Positions 21,829 to 34,679 of a stretch of DNA of 64,000 bases are shown here, one piece after another (position 1 is the first letter of the stretch; each line of letters begins with the position of its first letter). Source of the DNA: Scleromitrula shiraiana (Eukaryota > Ascomycota > Leotiomycetes > Helotiales > Sclerotiniaceae); contig JABELC010000009.1 of assembly GCA_028455995.1 (NCBI GenBank), positions 744,001 through 808,000 of the forward strand, given 5' to 3'. The notes beneath the pieces were generated by a model. The model made no database searches and was not told the DNA's origin. It saw only the letters and a list, made by a program, of their open reading frames with translations. The position numbers were made by a program, and so were the translations under genes.

Positions 21829-22068
21829 TGAGAACCATTCCGGGAATTGATGGACAGAGATCAATATGGATATAGATCTCTTCAGCGAAGGAAGCCGAAT
21901 GAAATGGATAGTGCATTTTCTCGTTCATCATCTTATGAACCGATTTTTAAGAATTGCAAAGTCTCCATGCTCCACAAGGAAGAAAGTAGCTTTGCATGCT
22001 TCGAAAAGAAGTGTCTTACGAAATTGAACAGATTGAAATCGTCAAGTAAGCTCATAGCGTTGAAATAA

Positions 22069-25000
22069 AATAAAAAGACATCACCACACCACACCACACA
22101 TATGGGCGACGAGTGAAAAACTGTAAGTCGTAATAGACTTCTCAGCATTGCGTTGTGTATTGCGTAGCATGTAGCTTTAATGCAAGCCTCAAAACCTCAA
22201 TCCCCATGCATGCATCTCACCTCACCCAAAATAAAACAAAACATCTCACCTCACCTCACCCAAAACAACACAACATAAAAGACATATACAGTAAACGACA
22301 CTTCCCACTTCCTACTCCCATCCTCCACCATCCATCACAGCTGAACACGCAAACCCCGTATAATATGTATAATATGTATAATATGTATAATATCACGTTA
22401 TGCGGCGTACGTCATCTACCTAACCGCCCCAGCCCCAGCCCCAGTCTAAGCAACCATACCAACCATACCAACGCAGCCGCCCAGCTTAGCTTAATTATCC
22501 TCGGAGCTGTCAGCCAGCGCGGCTCGGGGAGGCAGGGAGAAAATAATTGTCTGAAGATTGGCTGGCGTGGAGTTTGGCGTGGTGTGGTGTGGTGTGGTGT
22601 GGTGTGGTGTGGTGTGGCGTGGCGTTTATTGATGTTTCAGGTGGATGGGGAGGGGGTTGGTTGGAGTTTGGGGTTTGGTGTTTGGGGATGTGGGGTCCGG
22701 TCGGGTCTAGATGGTGATGGTTAGGTTTTTGTATTGTACGGTACGGTACTGTACTGTGCTGTATTGTACTGTATTGGGGAGTAGGTAGGTGAGGGGAGGA
22801 GGGGAGAGGAGGGGGAATTATAAGGGATTGGTTTGGTGGGTGATTGGGATAGATGGGTAGGAGGGTAGTCGTGAATTTGTGGATTGGGTTGGAATAGAAT
22901 AGGGTGGGGCGGGCGAAGCGGGATGGGATGGGATGGGATGGTATAGGATAGGGTAGGATGCTTGCGTGCTATGGTGAGATATACTGTTTGTGGTACCATG
23001 GGAACGATATATGCTGTGCTATCCGTTAAGATTCGTATACACTGTATTCTCTACATATTGGTAAGATGGGCTCTGCTCTGCTTTTCAGTGTGATACGGTA
23101 GATAGATAGAGAGATAGATATGTAGATAACCTCTACCAATATTACGAACACAGTACTCTCTCTATATCATACTCTACATTTCGTGCAAGACGCATAGAAT
23201 TTATGTATGGAGAGCATATGTATGTCCCGCATCCACTTTATATCAATGTATCTTTACATAAATAAAAGTACCGTCTGTACGACATTCGTATCGCTATCGC
23301 AGTACATACATACATACACACATACATATACAGTACGCAGTGTAACCAACCTCGAGGCGGGTGACAAAGTCAATCGACATTCGACATTATTTTTATTCAC
23401 TCTCTACAAACAATCATCCCGACCGGGACATTTCATCTTCGGCTTCCTTTGTTTCAAGTGTGCGGATGCCGTTCTGATACAAAAGTGATTTTCCTCCATT
23501 GGCTAGGTGGCATGGGTCGTTATGTGCTCCTTTCGGTTGTTATAAATTGGGATGTGCAAAATGTGAGATGGATGGTTTAATACCGGTAGGACGATCTCGT
23601 CTCGATGAAGTCATAGATACTCGATTTTAACGCTTGGTTGGCGATTTTTCGTTTTTTTTTTTACCCCTGAATGGATAAATGGGTTGGTGAACGGGTCGGG
23701 ATGAATTGAATAGAAGGAAGGAAGGTAGGGGAATTTGGAATTTGGAATTTGGAATTTGGAATTAGCTGGGCGGTTGGTGCAGGGCATTGCGCGAATAGTA
23801 ATAGTAATCAATATACATATTTTTACCGTGGATTGATATGATAGCATGAGAGTGAGAGATAAGTTTTGAGAAATAGTCCAGGCCATGTATTTGTATGATA
23901 GATGATAGTGTTTCTTTGGTATGTTTTACTTGGAACTTGGAATTGGAGAAACGTGGGTTTAAGTATTGGATATTATTTTTATATCTCTCTTACAATACGG
24001 TTCAATGTTCTATGCCAGTAATAATAACTATTTTTGGTTTCAGCTTGCTTATCGTTACGAAATATATAATTCCAGGTTCAATGGCGGAGGTTCCAAGTTC
24101 CGCATACGTAGCATACGTACCGTTACAGGAGTTTTTGCCTACCCCACATAGCATAGCTAATAAATCGTCAACTGTGTTCGGTTCATTATTCCGGGAAGTC
24201 TGAGGCCCATGTCCATTTGCGTAACCATTTCGAAAAAAAATAAAAAAGTACAAGTAGAGAAGAGGGCCCTGACTCCTGAGTAAGCTTGTGCCTTTATATT
24301 TTAAAAGGATTAAAGGGAAGGATTCAATTGAAACAAATAGGAGAAATACTTAAGGAAGAGAGTTTGGAAGAAGAAGAAGAAGAAGAAGAAGAATAAGAAG
24401 AAGAAGAAGAAAAAGAATAATAAAAATAAGAATAAGAATAATAAGAAAAGGAGAGAAAGTACTGATTGAGTATCCATATTCAAGCAATTATTTTAGTTAA
24501 GTGAGTAGGAAAGGGAAAGAGAGAAGAATCATCTTCTTATACGAAAATCATAAAACCAAAGATTCATTCATCAGTCTTTCAATCATTCAATCATTCAATC
24601 ATTTACAGATAGTCCAAATTTTGGGGGTTTAAATCATTCGATTACAAAGTGGTATGTATGTATGAAAAGTAATACATCTTCTTCTAATTGCTCTTCTTCT
24701 TCCTTCTCTTCCTCTTTCTCTTCCTCTTTCTCTTCCTCTTCTTCTTCTTCTCCTCCTTCTTCTTCTTCTCCTATCGGTATTTTTGTTCTTCCTTTCTTTT
24801 TCTCCTTATTTTCCTTCATCACCAGCCCAGTTGGTTGGATAAGATACATACAGTAGTAACTTAACATTCCAACCTCTAGAAGTTCTTCATCCTTCATAAA
24901 AATTATCTTGGCTTGCTTTATCGAGACTGATGATTTCTCATTACTAAAATAGTTAATTAGTTCTTCGGATTCAACCCGCATATTGTACGGTCCCACATCG

Positions 25001-25251
25001 ATTATCAAACACGCCTATTTGCGTTGCCTCCTTGGCATCTGGCATTGATTTTTTATGAACTTCCTGGCATCCGATAACTAGTTTTAAAATCTAAAATTCT
25101 AAGACGACAATCGCGAGATTATAAGATACCTAATCGCAGTTCGATACAATACCATAACATCTCATTGCTGCAAAGGGCGGGATCGGATAGAAGAGGAAAT
25201 CTGTACATTTTTTTCTATTTGGCAGATAGATGTTCTGTCAATTGTACAAAG
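22069..25251. other. Gene-free stretch rich in simple repeats
   Basis: Contains AATATGT repeats (about 22360-22390), a GTGGT run (about 22578-22620), GATGG and GGTAC-type runs (22740-22960), GAATTTG repeats (about 23728-23762), a GAA tract (about 24366-24420) and a CTT/CCT tract (about 24683-24770). Open frames here are translations of these repeats. The right end is the promoter of the GT32 gene. Confidence 0.55.
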
Positions 25252-26439
25252 ATGTTAACTTTCAGGAGAGCTTTAATAGCTGCGGCTGTCTTTCTTACTA
25301 TGATATATCTCGTTACACGAACACATACTCCACCGAAGCCAGACGTATTATTCCAAGATTCAGATGTAGGGAAACACGGATCAGACTCGAAAACAAAAGC
25401 AGAATCTACAGCATCGACAGCAAACGCCGTTCCACTTGCACCACCCAAAAAGAAACCACAAACATCTCAAACGATTCTACAAGATTTATCGAGAGCGCCA
25501 TTACGAGATAAGCTCGAATACCAATTCCCTTACGACGTCGAATCAAAGTTCCCAGCATATATTTGGCAGACATGGAAATATACACCAGCGTCGGGAGATT
25601 TTGGGGACAACTTTCGTCCTGCAGAAGCAAGTTGGTCGGAAAAACATCCGGGATTTGTACATGAGGTCATCACCGATCAGGTCGCAGTTCATTTGTTGAA
25701 ACATTTATATGCTTCAGTGCCTGAAGTTTTGGAAGCTTATAATGCTTTACCTATGCCAGTTCTCAAGGCCGATTTCTTTCGATACCTGATTCTGCTGGCC
25801 AGAGGTGGTATCTATTCCGATATCGATACTCACGCTCTAAAATCTGCTTCCGAATGGCTTCCAGAAAGCGTGCCTCGCGAGGCTATTGGATTAGTGGTTG
25901 GAATAGAGGCAGATCCTGATCGTCCAGATTGGGCACAATGGTATTCTCGACGAATTCAATTCTGTCAATGGACGATTCAATCGAAACCTGGTCATCCAGT
26001 TCTCCGCGAAATTGTTGCAAACATCACTCAGCAAACACTGAATATGAAGAAGAGCGGAACTTTGAAGAACTTCAAGGATAAGAACGTTATGGAGTTTACT
26101 GGGCCAGCATTATGGACTGATACCATTTTCGACTTTTTGAATGACGAGAAATACTTCGATATGTCTACAAGTATGGGGAACATTACATGGAGAGAATTTA
26201 CTGGAATCGAAGCACCAAAGAAGATTGGTGATGTGGTTGTTTTACCCATTACGAGTTTTAGTCCGGGTGTGCAACAAATGGGTGCTAAGGATTATGATGA
26301 TCCTATGGCTTTTGTTAAGCATGAGTTTGAAGGTATATATCTAGCTGTATATTTCTTACGGTAAACTTTTGGCTAACATAAAAATCTAGGAACTTGGAAA
26401 CCAGAAAACGAACGACATGTTGGTGCCATTATTAGTTAA
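25252..26439 (+). CDS. GT32 glycosyltransferase, OCH1-like (type II membrane protein)
   Basis: Two exons (25252-26332 and 26390-26439) with a 57-bp intron (branch GGCTAACA) encode 376 residues. An N-terminal signal anchor (about residues 5-20, ALIAAAVFLTMIYLV) is followed by a Ser/Thr/Lys-rich stem. The catalytic domain starts near FPAYIWQTWK and has the DXD motif in GGIYSDIDTH (about 185-194). The short second exon completes the GTWKPE...RHVGAI C-terminus typical of the family. OCH1-type enzymes start outer-chain mannosylation of N-glycans in the Golgi; related fungal paralogues have less certain acceptors. I chose ATG 25252 because it precedes the anchor; the frame extends upstream without an ATG. 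Confidence 0.87.
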
Positions 26440-27756
26440 TATACCTGCTTTCGGACCATCGAAACCAAATGCTACTACTTGTAAAATCATAATTACGAGA
26501 CAGTTTGAATTTTTGAGCGAGCATCACAGCATAAGCGGCACATAGAAGAGCACATGGACGGGAATCTGATATTTGCGAGGATTTTTTTCTTCTTGTTCGT
26601 GTTGGGAAAATATAGACGGGGTGAGTTGGTGGTATCGAAATGACTCTTCACTGGGAGGTTTTATTCTCTAATCATGGAGTTATGTCGACATCGGGCCAGT
26701 AGGATAAAATCACTCAAATTTTGAGGGGATTTGATAAGGGACAACAAGGAGATTTGTCCGTGTATATGTATCTGTTGAGAAGGGGTTTTCTCTGTCTTTG
26801 GTTGCGAGACCAAAAGCTACAAAAAAGACGCACACGATTTCAAGAGCTGAACTTCGTGTTAAGTTGGGACATTTTGTATATTGGGGTTTTTGGTTGGTTG
26901 ATTGATTAGTTGGCTGGGAATGAATGTAATGGCATGGGATTGGGAAATGCGTCGTTAGAGGATGATTTGAAGCATATTGTTTGGGTATTGCTTGTTGGGT
27001 TGATGTCTTGGAGAATGGTGTCTTTTCTTTTTTGTTCTACATCTTTACCGCACGTACACACGCACGTACGTAGTATATTTCTGGGTTAAGGATAGAACGG
27101 TTATGATGTGATGTGATGTGGAGGGGTGGGGAGATGAGATGAGCTGTACATATAATGGAGAAAAAAGAACACAAGAATTGACGATGAATATCCAAACCAA
27201 AAACCAAATACCGTACATATTTTCTAAGATTGTGCAAACATAGTGATGAGATTGATTATTACATATAAAAGTACCTACCTGTATGCCAAGCTTTTGGAGT
27301 GACAACATCATTACTCTCATCCACAGTAAGTGGATCGCACTATAAACGGGAGTGGAGGGGATGGAAGGAAAGGAGCGAGCGGAACAAATTGCGCGGAGGG
27401 TTGGCTTACCCCGCATTTTTCCCTATAGTTAGTACCCGTGAAGCTTATGTATCTTTTTAATTAAACAAACCCCCCTCGATTTCACTCCTCGAGGCGGATA
27501 CACCTGCTTGTTGTTGTTGTTGTTTTTCTTCGTACTACTTAATCGATAGTATTCGGCTAGTCATTTGATTGATAATTGTTACGTTACGTTGTGCAGTTCT
27601 TGGACTCATTCTTGTTACATTTGTGTGTTCAGCGACACCCTTGAGGGGGAAATTCGAACCTGATTGTTTTATTTGTGAATGAATGCGTAGGTTAGGATAG
27701 GTAGGGTGATCGTTGTGGGTTTATGAGTAAGTGTGAATTCGAGTTTGAGTGATAAA
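26440..27756. other. Intergenic, nothing recognised
   Basis: No gene is supported. The sequence is G/T-rich on the plus strand, with short simple runs (GATGT at about 27110, TTG at about 27508-27522). Confidence 0.45.
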
Positions 27757-29908
27757 ATGAGTGGATGGATCTCGAGAGGGTTGATAAAGGATGGGAGGGG
27801 AATGGCAATGGGAATGAGAATGAGGGGTTTGGGGTATAATGTTCAAATTGAGATTCCAGCTGGACGAAGATGGAGCTTAAGAATGGGATTGGTACCAAAA
27901 TTGTTTATTCAACGAAGAGGTCTATTAACAGAAAGTTATAGCGAGGGTCCAAAAACAGTATGTTTCCTCCCACTATCCCATCTCCATCTCTATTTTTTCG
28001 TCCCCCGCACTAACAGACATTACTCCCACCCTCTAGCCACCGCTCCTCCAGCATACAATCCCCGAACATTTCCAAAGCATAGTATCTGCCCACGGGTCCG
28101 ATCTCGCCATTATCTCGCACTCTCAGAAAGAACAATTAACATATCGTGAGTTAGATGAAAGGAGTAATGCATTGGCGTTTGGGTTGCAGGAACACGGCGT
28201 TAGGAAGGGAGATCGAGTTGCGGTTAGTTTGGGGAATGGGTGGGAGTTTGCTACGATTACTTATGCAATTTGGAAGCTGGGTGCAATTTTGGTGAGTTTA
28301 TTCCTTTCTCTGGGATGCGACCTTTAAATTGGAGAAGGACTGCTAATACAAGGAAGTAAATAGGTGCCGTTAAATCCAGCTTTTAATGAAGGACAGGTCA
28401 TTTCGGCATTAAGTCATCTCGAAGTTGCACATCTGATTCTCGGCGCGGAAACACATTTGCCTTTTAAAGACCCAGAGGATAGTAGGTATAAACTCAGCCA
28501 TATCATATTTCCTAATGATTTCGACGCCTTGAAATTACGAATTGAACTGGTACCCTGTTTAAAGAATGTTGTTCTAGTGAATAACTCCGATGATAAGACC
28601 AAAAAGCTTAGAGGATTCCATTCATCAATTCCATTCGAGAATCTAATAGACGGCTATAACATGTTCCGAGGAAAAGAAGTAATTCCCGATTCCAAACTCG
28701 ACAAAGACGAAATTATTAATATTCAATTCACATCTGGTACAACCAGCACGCCAAAAGCTGCATGTTTAACTCACCACTCCATCCTCAACAATGGCTACTC
28801 GATCGGTTCCAGAATGGGTCTCATCCCCTCCGATATAGTTTGTTGCCCCCCACCACTCTTCCATTGTTTCGGTAGCGTCCTTGGATACATGGCCACTGCC
28901 ACCCACGGCTCTACCATTCTATTCCCCTCTCCCAGTTTCAATCCCAAATCTACACTCCTCGCAATCGAAGCCCACCGCTCTACCGCTCTCTACGGTGTCC
29001 CCACCATGTTCCATGCTGAACTAGACCTCCTATCTAATGGCTCTATTTCCCGCTCCGGATTCAATCATCTAAGAACTGGGATTGCAGCCGGCTCATCGGT
29101 TCCTAAATCTTTGATGGAGAAGCTTCATAAGGAATTAGGTTTAGTCGGTCTTACGATCTGTTATGGAATGACGGAAACTAGTCCGGTTAGTTGTATGACA
29201 TATCCTGATGATCCGATGGCGAAGAGATTAGATTCAGTAGGAAGGTTATTACCGCATGTTCGCGCCAAGATTGTAGCTCCTTCTTCTTCCCTTTCTTTGT
29301 CGAAAGACGGGGATGAGAATGGAAATGAAATCGGAGATCCACTACCAATAGGTCAGAGAGGTGAATTAGCAATATCCGGATATCTCGTTATGAAACATTA
29401 CCACAATGATCCAGAGCGCACGAAAGAAGTGTTGAAGGTCGACAAGGAGGGAAAAATCTGGATGTTAACGGGTGATGAAGCCGAGATGGATAATGAAGGG
29501 TATGTTAAGATCACCGGAAGGATTAAAGATCTAATTATCAGGGGTGGTGAAAATATTCACCCGCTGGAGGTAGAGGAGTGTATTACAAGGATGGGAGACA
29601 GTATCCGTGACGTTGCTGTGGTGGGAGTTCGAGATCAGAGGTTAGGAGAGGCGGTAGCGGCTTGGGTACTACCAGGGGATGGGGTGTGTGAGGGGAAGGA
29701 CGATAAGGATAATGATTATCATGATCGAGATTCAGCACCAGCTGTGGGTAAATCATTGACAAAAAGGATGATTCAGGATCATGTTAGGAGACATTTGAGT
29801 TCGCATTTAGTTCCTAAATACGTTTTTTGGAGAGATGATTTTCCGAAGACGGCTAGTGGGAAGATCCAGAAGTTTAAGTTGAGGGAGTGGGCGGAGCTTT
29901 CTTTGTAA
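27757..29908 (+). CDS. Acyl-CoA synthetase, ACSF2-like (AMP-binding)
   Basis: Three exons (27757-27957, 28037-28291, 28364-29908) joined by 79- and 72-bp introns encode 666 residues. ANL-superfamily motifs appear in order: the adenylate-binding P-loop FTSGTTSTPKAA (about 274-285), PPPLFHCFG, YGMTETSP (about 418-425), TGDEAEMD near 522, GRIKDLIIRGGENIHP, and the lysine motif PKTASGKIQKFKLRE near the C-terminus. The SGTTSTPK variant and the PPLFHCFG neighbourhood fit ACSF2-type medium-chain acyl-CoA ligases. The basic N-terminus could be a mitochondrial presequence; the end (ELSL) is not a peroxisomal signal. It should activate a carboxylic acid to its CoA ester via an acyl-adenylate. The chosen ATG is the first in frame; several Met codons follow, so the start is not certain. 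Confidence 0.88.
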
Positions 29909-30347
29909 AGGTTGAATGAGAATTGATAGCTTGATGGGATGAGGTGGAGGATGGGTAACAGGTTTATATGATTGTCCTCGAAATCGGTATCTGGTGAAAG
30001 TGCCAAATGCGGTGAGATCGAGAGGGTGGCTTATAAGATGGTTGGGATTTTGAGAATGGAATCAATGAGATGCTGGGTATTTGGAGAGGATATACTAAAG
30101 TAAGGAAGGGAAAGAGCTAGATGGAATTGGTTGTATGATAAATGGTCAATAGAAGGAGCTTATTTTGATAGGAAAAGAAAGCTATAAGTTATAAATTTTG
30201 GTATCATTAATATGCTTGAAAAGGGACCACTCCATTAAGCTTATTAAGCTAAGATCAATTTATTTCATCCTAAACTGTAAACTCAAAATTGTAGCCTTCT
30301 CGGTTCCCCTTACGCTAGTGTAGTACCTCGCCCGGCCTCATTATACA
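29909..30347. other. Convergent intergenic space
   Basis: Lies between the 3' ends of the acyl-CoA synthetase and the methyltransferase. No gene is seen. Confidence 0.5.
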
Positions 30348-31343
30348 TCACTTCCTCTTAACCACCACCCCACTAACAAAAGGAATGGGCGCAAACCCCC
30401 CCTGGAGCTTCAAATCCATTTCCTCCCACCCCCCAAACCTCGCGCCCACCATGTCAAAATACTCATCCGTGCTGCGATCCAACTGACAGCCCCCCATAAA
30501 AAACCCCCACCCCCCCACCTGATACAACATCTGCGATATCCGGCCTATTATACTACCGGTTCCTTTCCTCCACGGATTAACGATGTGCTCGCAGACGATA
30601 AATCTTCCGCCGGGTTTGAGAAGCTCGTAGAGGGAGGTGATGGTGTCGAGGGGGTTATCCACGGTGCAGAGGACCCGGATTACGATTATGGTGTCGAATA
30701 TCCCCTGTTGTTCTTCTTTATCTTTCTCCCCCTTTTTAAACAACCCCACACCCCTCAACGCCTTCCTTAGACTCTCCCTCTCAGCCCCACAACCCAGAAT
30801 CTCATAGCGTCCCTCTAGCCCCGCATCCTTGACCGCTTTCCTCAACGGTGCATGCAGAGTCTCGCAGGGCTCGACGCCGTAGACTTTTTGCAGTTTGGGG
30901 TTGGTGAGGAAACGGACTTGGGAGCCGGAGCCGGGGCCGATCTCTAGGGTTGTTCCGAGGGCGGTGGAGAGGGTGGGGAGGATGGGCGCGAGGGGGCTGG
31001 AGTATGGGTCGCCTTCGTCGAGGGCGGCCCACGCGGAGCCGAAGGATTGGGTCGATAGCGTTGAGGGGGATAGGAGGGTCAGCGGGGATGTGAGAGTGGT
31101 GCGGAGGAGGGTGAGGAGGAAATCTGGGGCGGGGAAGAAGGTGAGTATGATGGGTTATTGAGTTTGTGCATGGTTGGATGTTTTGGTATGGGAATCCCAC
31201 GTGGGGGAAGACGATTGATGAGGGGGGGTGAGGGAAGAAATAGATGGATGCGGATGATAAAACTTACGGTAAACAACGAAGACGTAGAGATAGAGTGGTA
31301 TGATATAGTTTAAGGCGTAGTCTTTGAAAGTTGGAGAAGCCAT
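30348..31343 (-). CDS. SAM-dependent methyltransferase, METTL7-like, membrane-anchored
   Basis: Two exons (31343-31268 and 31123-30348, minus strand) with a 144-bp intron give 283 residues. The first exon encodes a hydrophobic segment (YIIPLYLYVFVVY) that likely anchors the protein in a membrane. Class I methyltransferase motifs follow: motif I LEIGPGSGSQ (about 84-93), motif II KVYGVEP, motif IV FDTIIVIRVLCTV, and LLKPGGRFIVCEHIVNPW (about 190-208). The EH...W region and the C-terminal GGCQLDRST resemble METTL7/TMT1 enzymes, which in animals methylate thiols. The substrate in fungi is not known. Exon 2 is much richer in GC than exon 1. Confidence 0.8.
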
Positions 31344-32196
31344 GGTGTATATATACTGAAATAGTCACGTATGATTTAGAGAATGTCTACCTAGATCTGG
31401 TGAAGGAGGATGAAGCGACAATAACAAAATTCCATTAGAATATATGTTTATTGCTGAATTCTGTCGGTACTTTAAAGAGATTGCTGTGGATGGTTTAAAT
31501 CTTTACTGAAAACATGAACTTGGTCGCAGTTAATATGTTATATAGATTGTTGTGGGGTAGAGAACAAAGATCAGTACCGCGTTCATTTCCAGTCTTGGAA
31601 TTTTCTATTGGAACTAACCAAATATTGCATTCTTTCATTATTGTGGAAATGATTGTTGTTGAAACTTTCCAGCATATAAAAGTGTACATGTCATAATAAT
31701 TAGAAGCAATGAAAGGAAGTTGGTTGAGATTCGAGATACAAGTGACAATTAAAGGTTGACGTTTGTATCTCTATAAATCAGAAATACTAATTTCTGAATT
31801 TGTTCTCACGAGAAGCATAATCAATCAATTCCACAGTTTAGCATCGTATTTTTGCGACCTATGATCCAATTAATAGAAAAAGTCTAGTACTGACAATTAC
31901 CAACTTGTGATTTATATATGCCATGATTGCTTATGCCTGGATCCACAACCAACTAACTGTTGGTCATTGGCGTAGAGATACTTCAGTCATCTCAGCCTCT
32001 ATGCGTAGCTATATTACCTTTCTACCATAATGTATAACTATTGAAGAAAACTTTTCTCGTCTATCCTTAGTTCACTTCTATTTATCTTGCGTTTTCCTTA
32101 CCAGTAATAAGATAGAAACACTTCATATCTAGCTTGAGAAGTTTCCTAAGTAAATTTTTCGAATAGTCAGCAAGCCATACGTACTCCTACATCATC
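31344..32196. other. Intergenic, nothing recognised
   Basis: Probably holds the promoter of the methyltransferase on the left and the old promoter of the alcohol dehydrogenase pseudogene on the right. Small frames at 31495-31696 overlap on both strands and lack features. Confidence 0.45.
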
Positions 32197-33463
32197 ATGA
32201 TTGATCAGGAAAACATTATCTTCACCGTTTTCAGAGGCTCCAAAGATGTTTCTATCATTAAATCCAAAATGACTCGTCCACCCCTAGCCGCTGACGAAGT
32301 CCTTACCTCCATCACTTGTTCTGGTCTTTGCGGTGGTGATCTGCTTTTCAAGAATAACGATGTATGTATATATCTCCTCCACAAAGTTTTCTCTCCACAC
32401 TGACTTAGAGCTCAGATGGTACTCGGCCACGAAGGAATCGGCAGCATTCTGCGTACCGGACCCTCCGTTCTCCATCTCAAAAAAGGTGACCGTGTAGGCT
32501 GGGGATTCCTCCAAGATACCTGCGGCTGATGTGATCAATGCTCGGAGGGAATAGATGTTTTCTGTGCCGAGAGAAAAATTTATAGACGTGCGGAGTTGGA
32601 GCAGGGCAGTTTGGCGTATGGGATTGTGAAGAAGGAGGGTAGGTTGTTTGTGATTCCGGATGGGATTGAGGATGAAGAGGCTGCTCCTTTGATGTTATTT
32701 TCATATTTATTGATGAGACAACTTTGGAATATTGAGGGTTTTCGAGTCTTGATTCTATTTGAATTGAATGACTAATTTGGTTAATTAGTGTTCTGGTGCC
32801 ACTGTGTTTAATGTCTTCGATACCTATGGAGCTAAACCAACTGATCGAGTCGGGGTCATTGGACTTGGAGGACTCGAACACTTAGCTATTCAGGTAAGTA
32901 GCACTAGAACAACAGCTAGCTACTCTGTTACCACCATACTAATCACAAATCCCCCATAAAAGAAGTTCGCATGCAAACTCGGCTGCCAAGTCCACGCCTT
33001 CTCAAACTCAACCACCACATCCAAAAAAGCCGACGCTCTTTCCTTCGGCGCCCACGCCTGCTACACACCCACCACTCTCCAGGATCCTGCTACCACCAAA
33101 AAGCTAATCCGTTCCCTAAATATCCTCATAATAACCGCTCCCACTCTTCCAGACTGGAGTATCTACCTCCCATTCCTAGCGCCGAAAGCTAAAATCTTCG
33201 TCTTGACGATCGGACCCGAAAATATCACATTACCAAATATGCCGTTACTGTTGAGTGGCATCACTGTGTAAGGAAGTGTACTAGCTAGTACCGGAGTTCA
33301 AAAGAAGATGTTGGGGTTTGCGGCGGAGAAGGGTGTTAGACCTAAGGTGCAGAGGTTTAGTATGGATAAGGAGGGGATTGTGGAAGCATTTGGGGTGTTG
33401 AAGAAGCGGGAGATGAGATATAGAGGGGTTTTGGTGGTCCCGGAGGAAAGGAGATTGAGATAA
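32197..33463 (+). pseudogene. Zinc alcohol dehydrogenase (ADH6/CAD type), inactivated
   Basis: Exon-like blocks reconstruct a cinnamyl-alcohol-dehydrogenase-type enzyme. ITCSGLCGGDL corresponds to the catalytic zinc Cys region; VLGHEGIG and KKGDRVGWG follow after an intron at 32362-32415. The structural zinc region reads TCG-stop-CDQC, with TGA at 32527-32529. The Rossmann motif is GVIGLGGLEHLAIQ, and the C-terminal part is GSVLASTGVQKKMLGFAA to LKKREMRYRGVLV. A second stop, TAA at 33269-33271, replaces a conserved Gln (TVQGS-like), which fits CAA to TAA. The expected donor after PLM near 32694 is not a clean GT. The pieces keep one frame to the final TAA at 33461, so damage is by point changes. 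It is probably non-functional. Confidence 0.8.
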
Positions 33464-33719
33464 ACTTTGTGGTTCAGATATTTGGTTGTGAAATATGATG
33501 TTGGATGGTTTACGTCGCTTAATTTTTTGCTTGTGTCATGTCACTAAGTATTTGTACTTGGCTAAATTTATATCATCATCACTCTCAAAATCATTAGGGT
33601 AAAAATATTTTGTCAATTGTTATGAATACTTCTATGATAAGATCCCCACCGCGTTTGTTTCCATTACGAAATATCCTAGCCATTCATACTGACTCGCTCA
33701 ATGACTTCCCTCAAATGAA

Positions 33720-34679
33720 CTAAAACCCAGTAGCCTCTATCCATTCTGCATATAAACCAGAATCCAAAACTTCCACCTTTCCAATCTTCTCGTCCATAAA
33801 TGACTGAAAATGAGCTACATTTCTTGTCCAAATGAAAGCTTGACACCAATAATACATCCATTTTCTAGCATTCCTGTGTCTGGTATTATAGAAATCTTCT
33901 TCTACTGTTGCAATTGCCTCGGCGGTCCAAGCGTCTACCCCCTTGCCGAATGGATTTGGGAGACGGTGATTTTCTCTCTCAGAGTAGGAATTGCATCCAG
34001 AATAATAGAATTGTGATTCAATCAATCTATATTCTTGTGTGAATAGCGTGTGGCACTTCAGACTCTCTCGTGATCCCAATTCATATGGATGAACATTGCT
34101 GCGATATTTATGATCCACCGACGCCCAATAATCAAGATAGTTTTCTCTCAATTTACGAGCGATCGCAGGTGGAGAATTCAAGCCTTGGGCACCATAAATA
34201 GATCGAAGGGCAAATTTGAAAGGAGGATCTGTGAGGTAAACGTATGAAGGTCCCATCCATCCAACTATCATGTGCCAAAGTTTGATTCCGTTATTCTCTG
34301 GATAATCATCGTTGTATTCTTCTAGGGTTATCGATTTTGGTTGGAATTCATAGTTGATACTATAGAGTCGGGAACATGTGAGTCCCAGGCATATGCCTGA
34401 AACCGGACGAAGTAGCTTCAAGATGTGACAAATGATTTCTGTTGGTAGTTTGGTGATTCTATCTTGATCTGTTTCTCACCATCAAAGTTAGTCTGTGTTC
34501 ATATACGGATGGAAGTCCTTGCAAATCTTACCAATAGTCTCCATCTGCTCATTCTCGCCCAGAGTACACTCCGTAATGGATGTTTCAAGAACGGATTCGA
34601 CATCTATCATCATCTCATCAATATCCTGAGTCTGATAGCTATTCGTATTAGGTACTAGTGATCGGTTCGAGGAAGACAT
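33720..34679 (-). CDS. F-box-like family protein (array copy 1)
   Basis: Two exons (34679-34532 and 34474-33720, minus) with a 57-bp intron (branch ACTAAC) encode 300 residues. Splicing creates ITKLPTEIICHILKLLRP followed by GICLGLTCSRLY, an F-box-like helix set. The rest is a family-specific region with LPNPFGKG and a conserved end (SGLYAEWIEATGF). F-box proteins recruit targets to SCF ubiquitin ligases, but this family is poorly characterised and the target is unknown. Three relatives follow on the same strand (35612-35960, 36820-37620, 38317-38574), indicating tandem duplication. Confidence 0.72.

Noticed and set aside
22155..22724. 189-residue frame on the plus strand
   Set aside because: Translation of CACC, TATAATATG and GTGGT simple repeats.
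24634..25008. 124-residue Glu/Lys-rich frame on the minus strand
   Set aside because: Derived from a CTT/CCT tract; no conserved segment.
31514..31696. Overlapping small frames on both strands at 31495-31696
   Set aside because: No domain, no start context of note, no homology that I can recognise.
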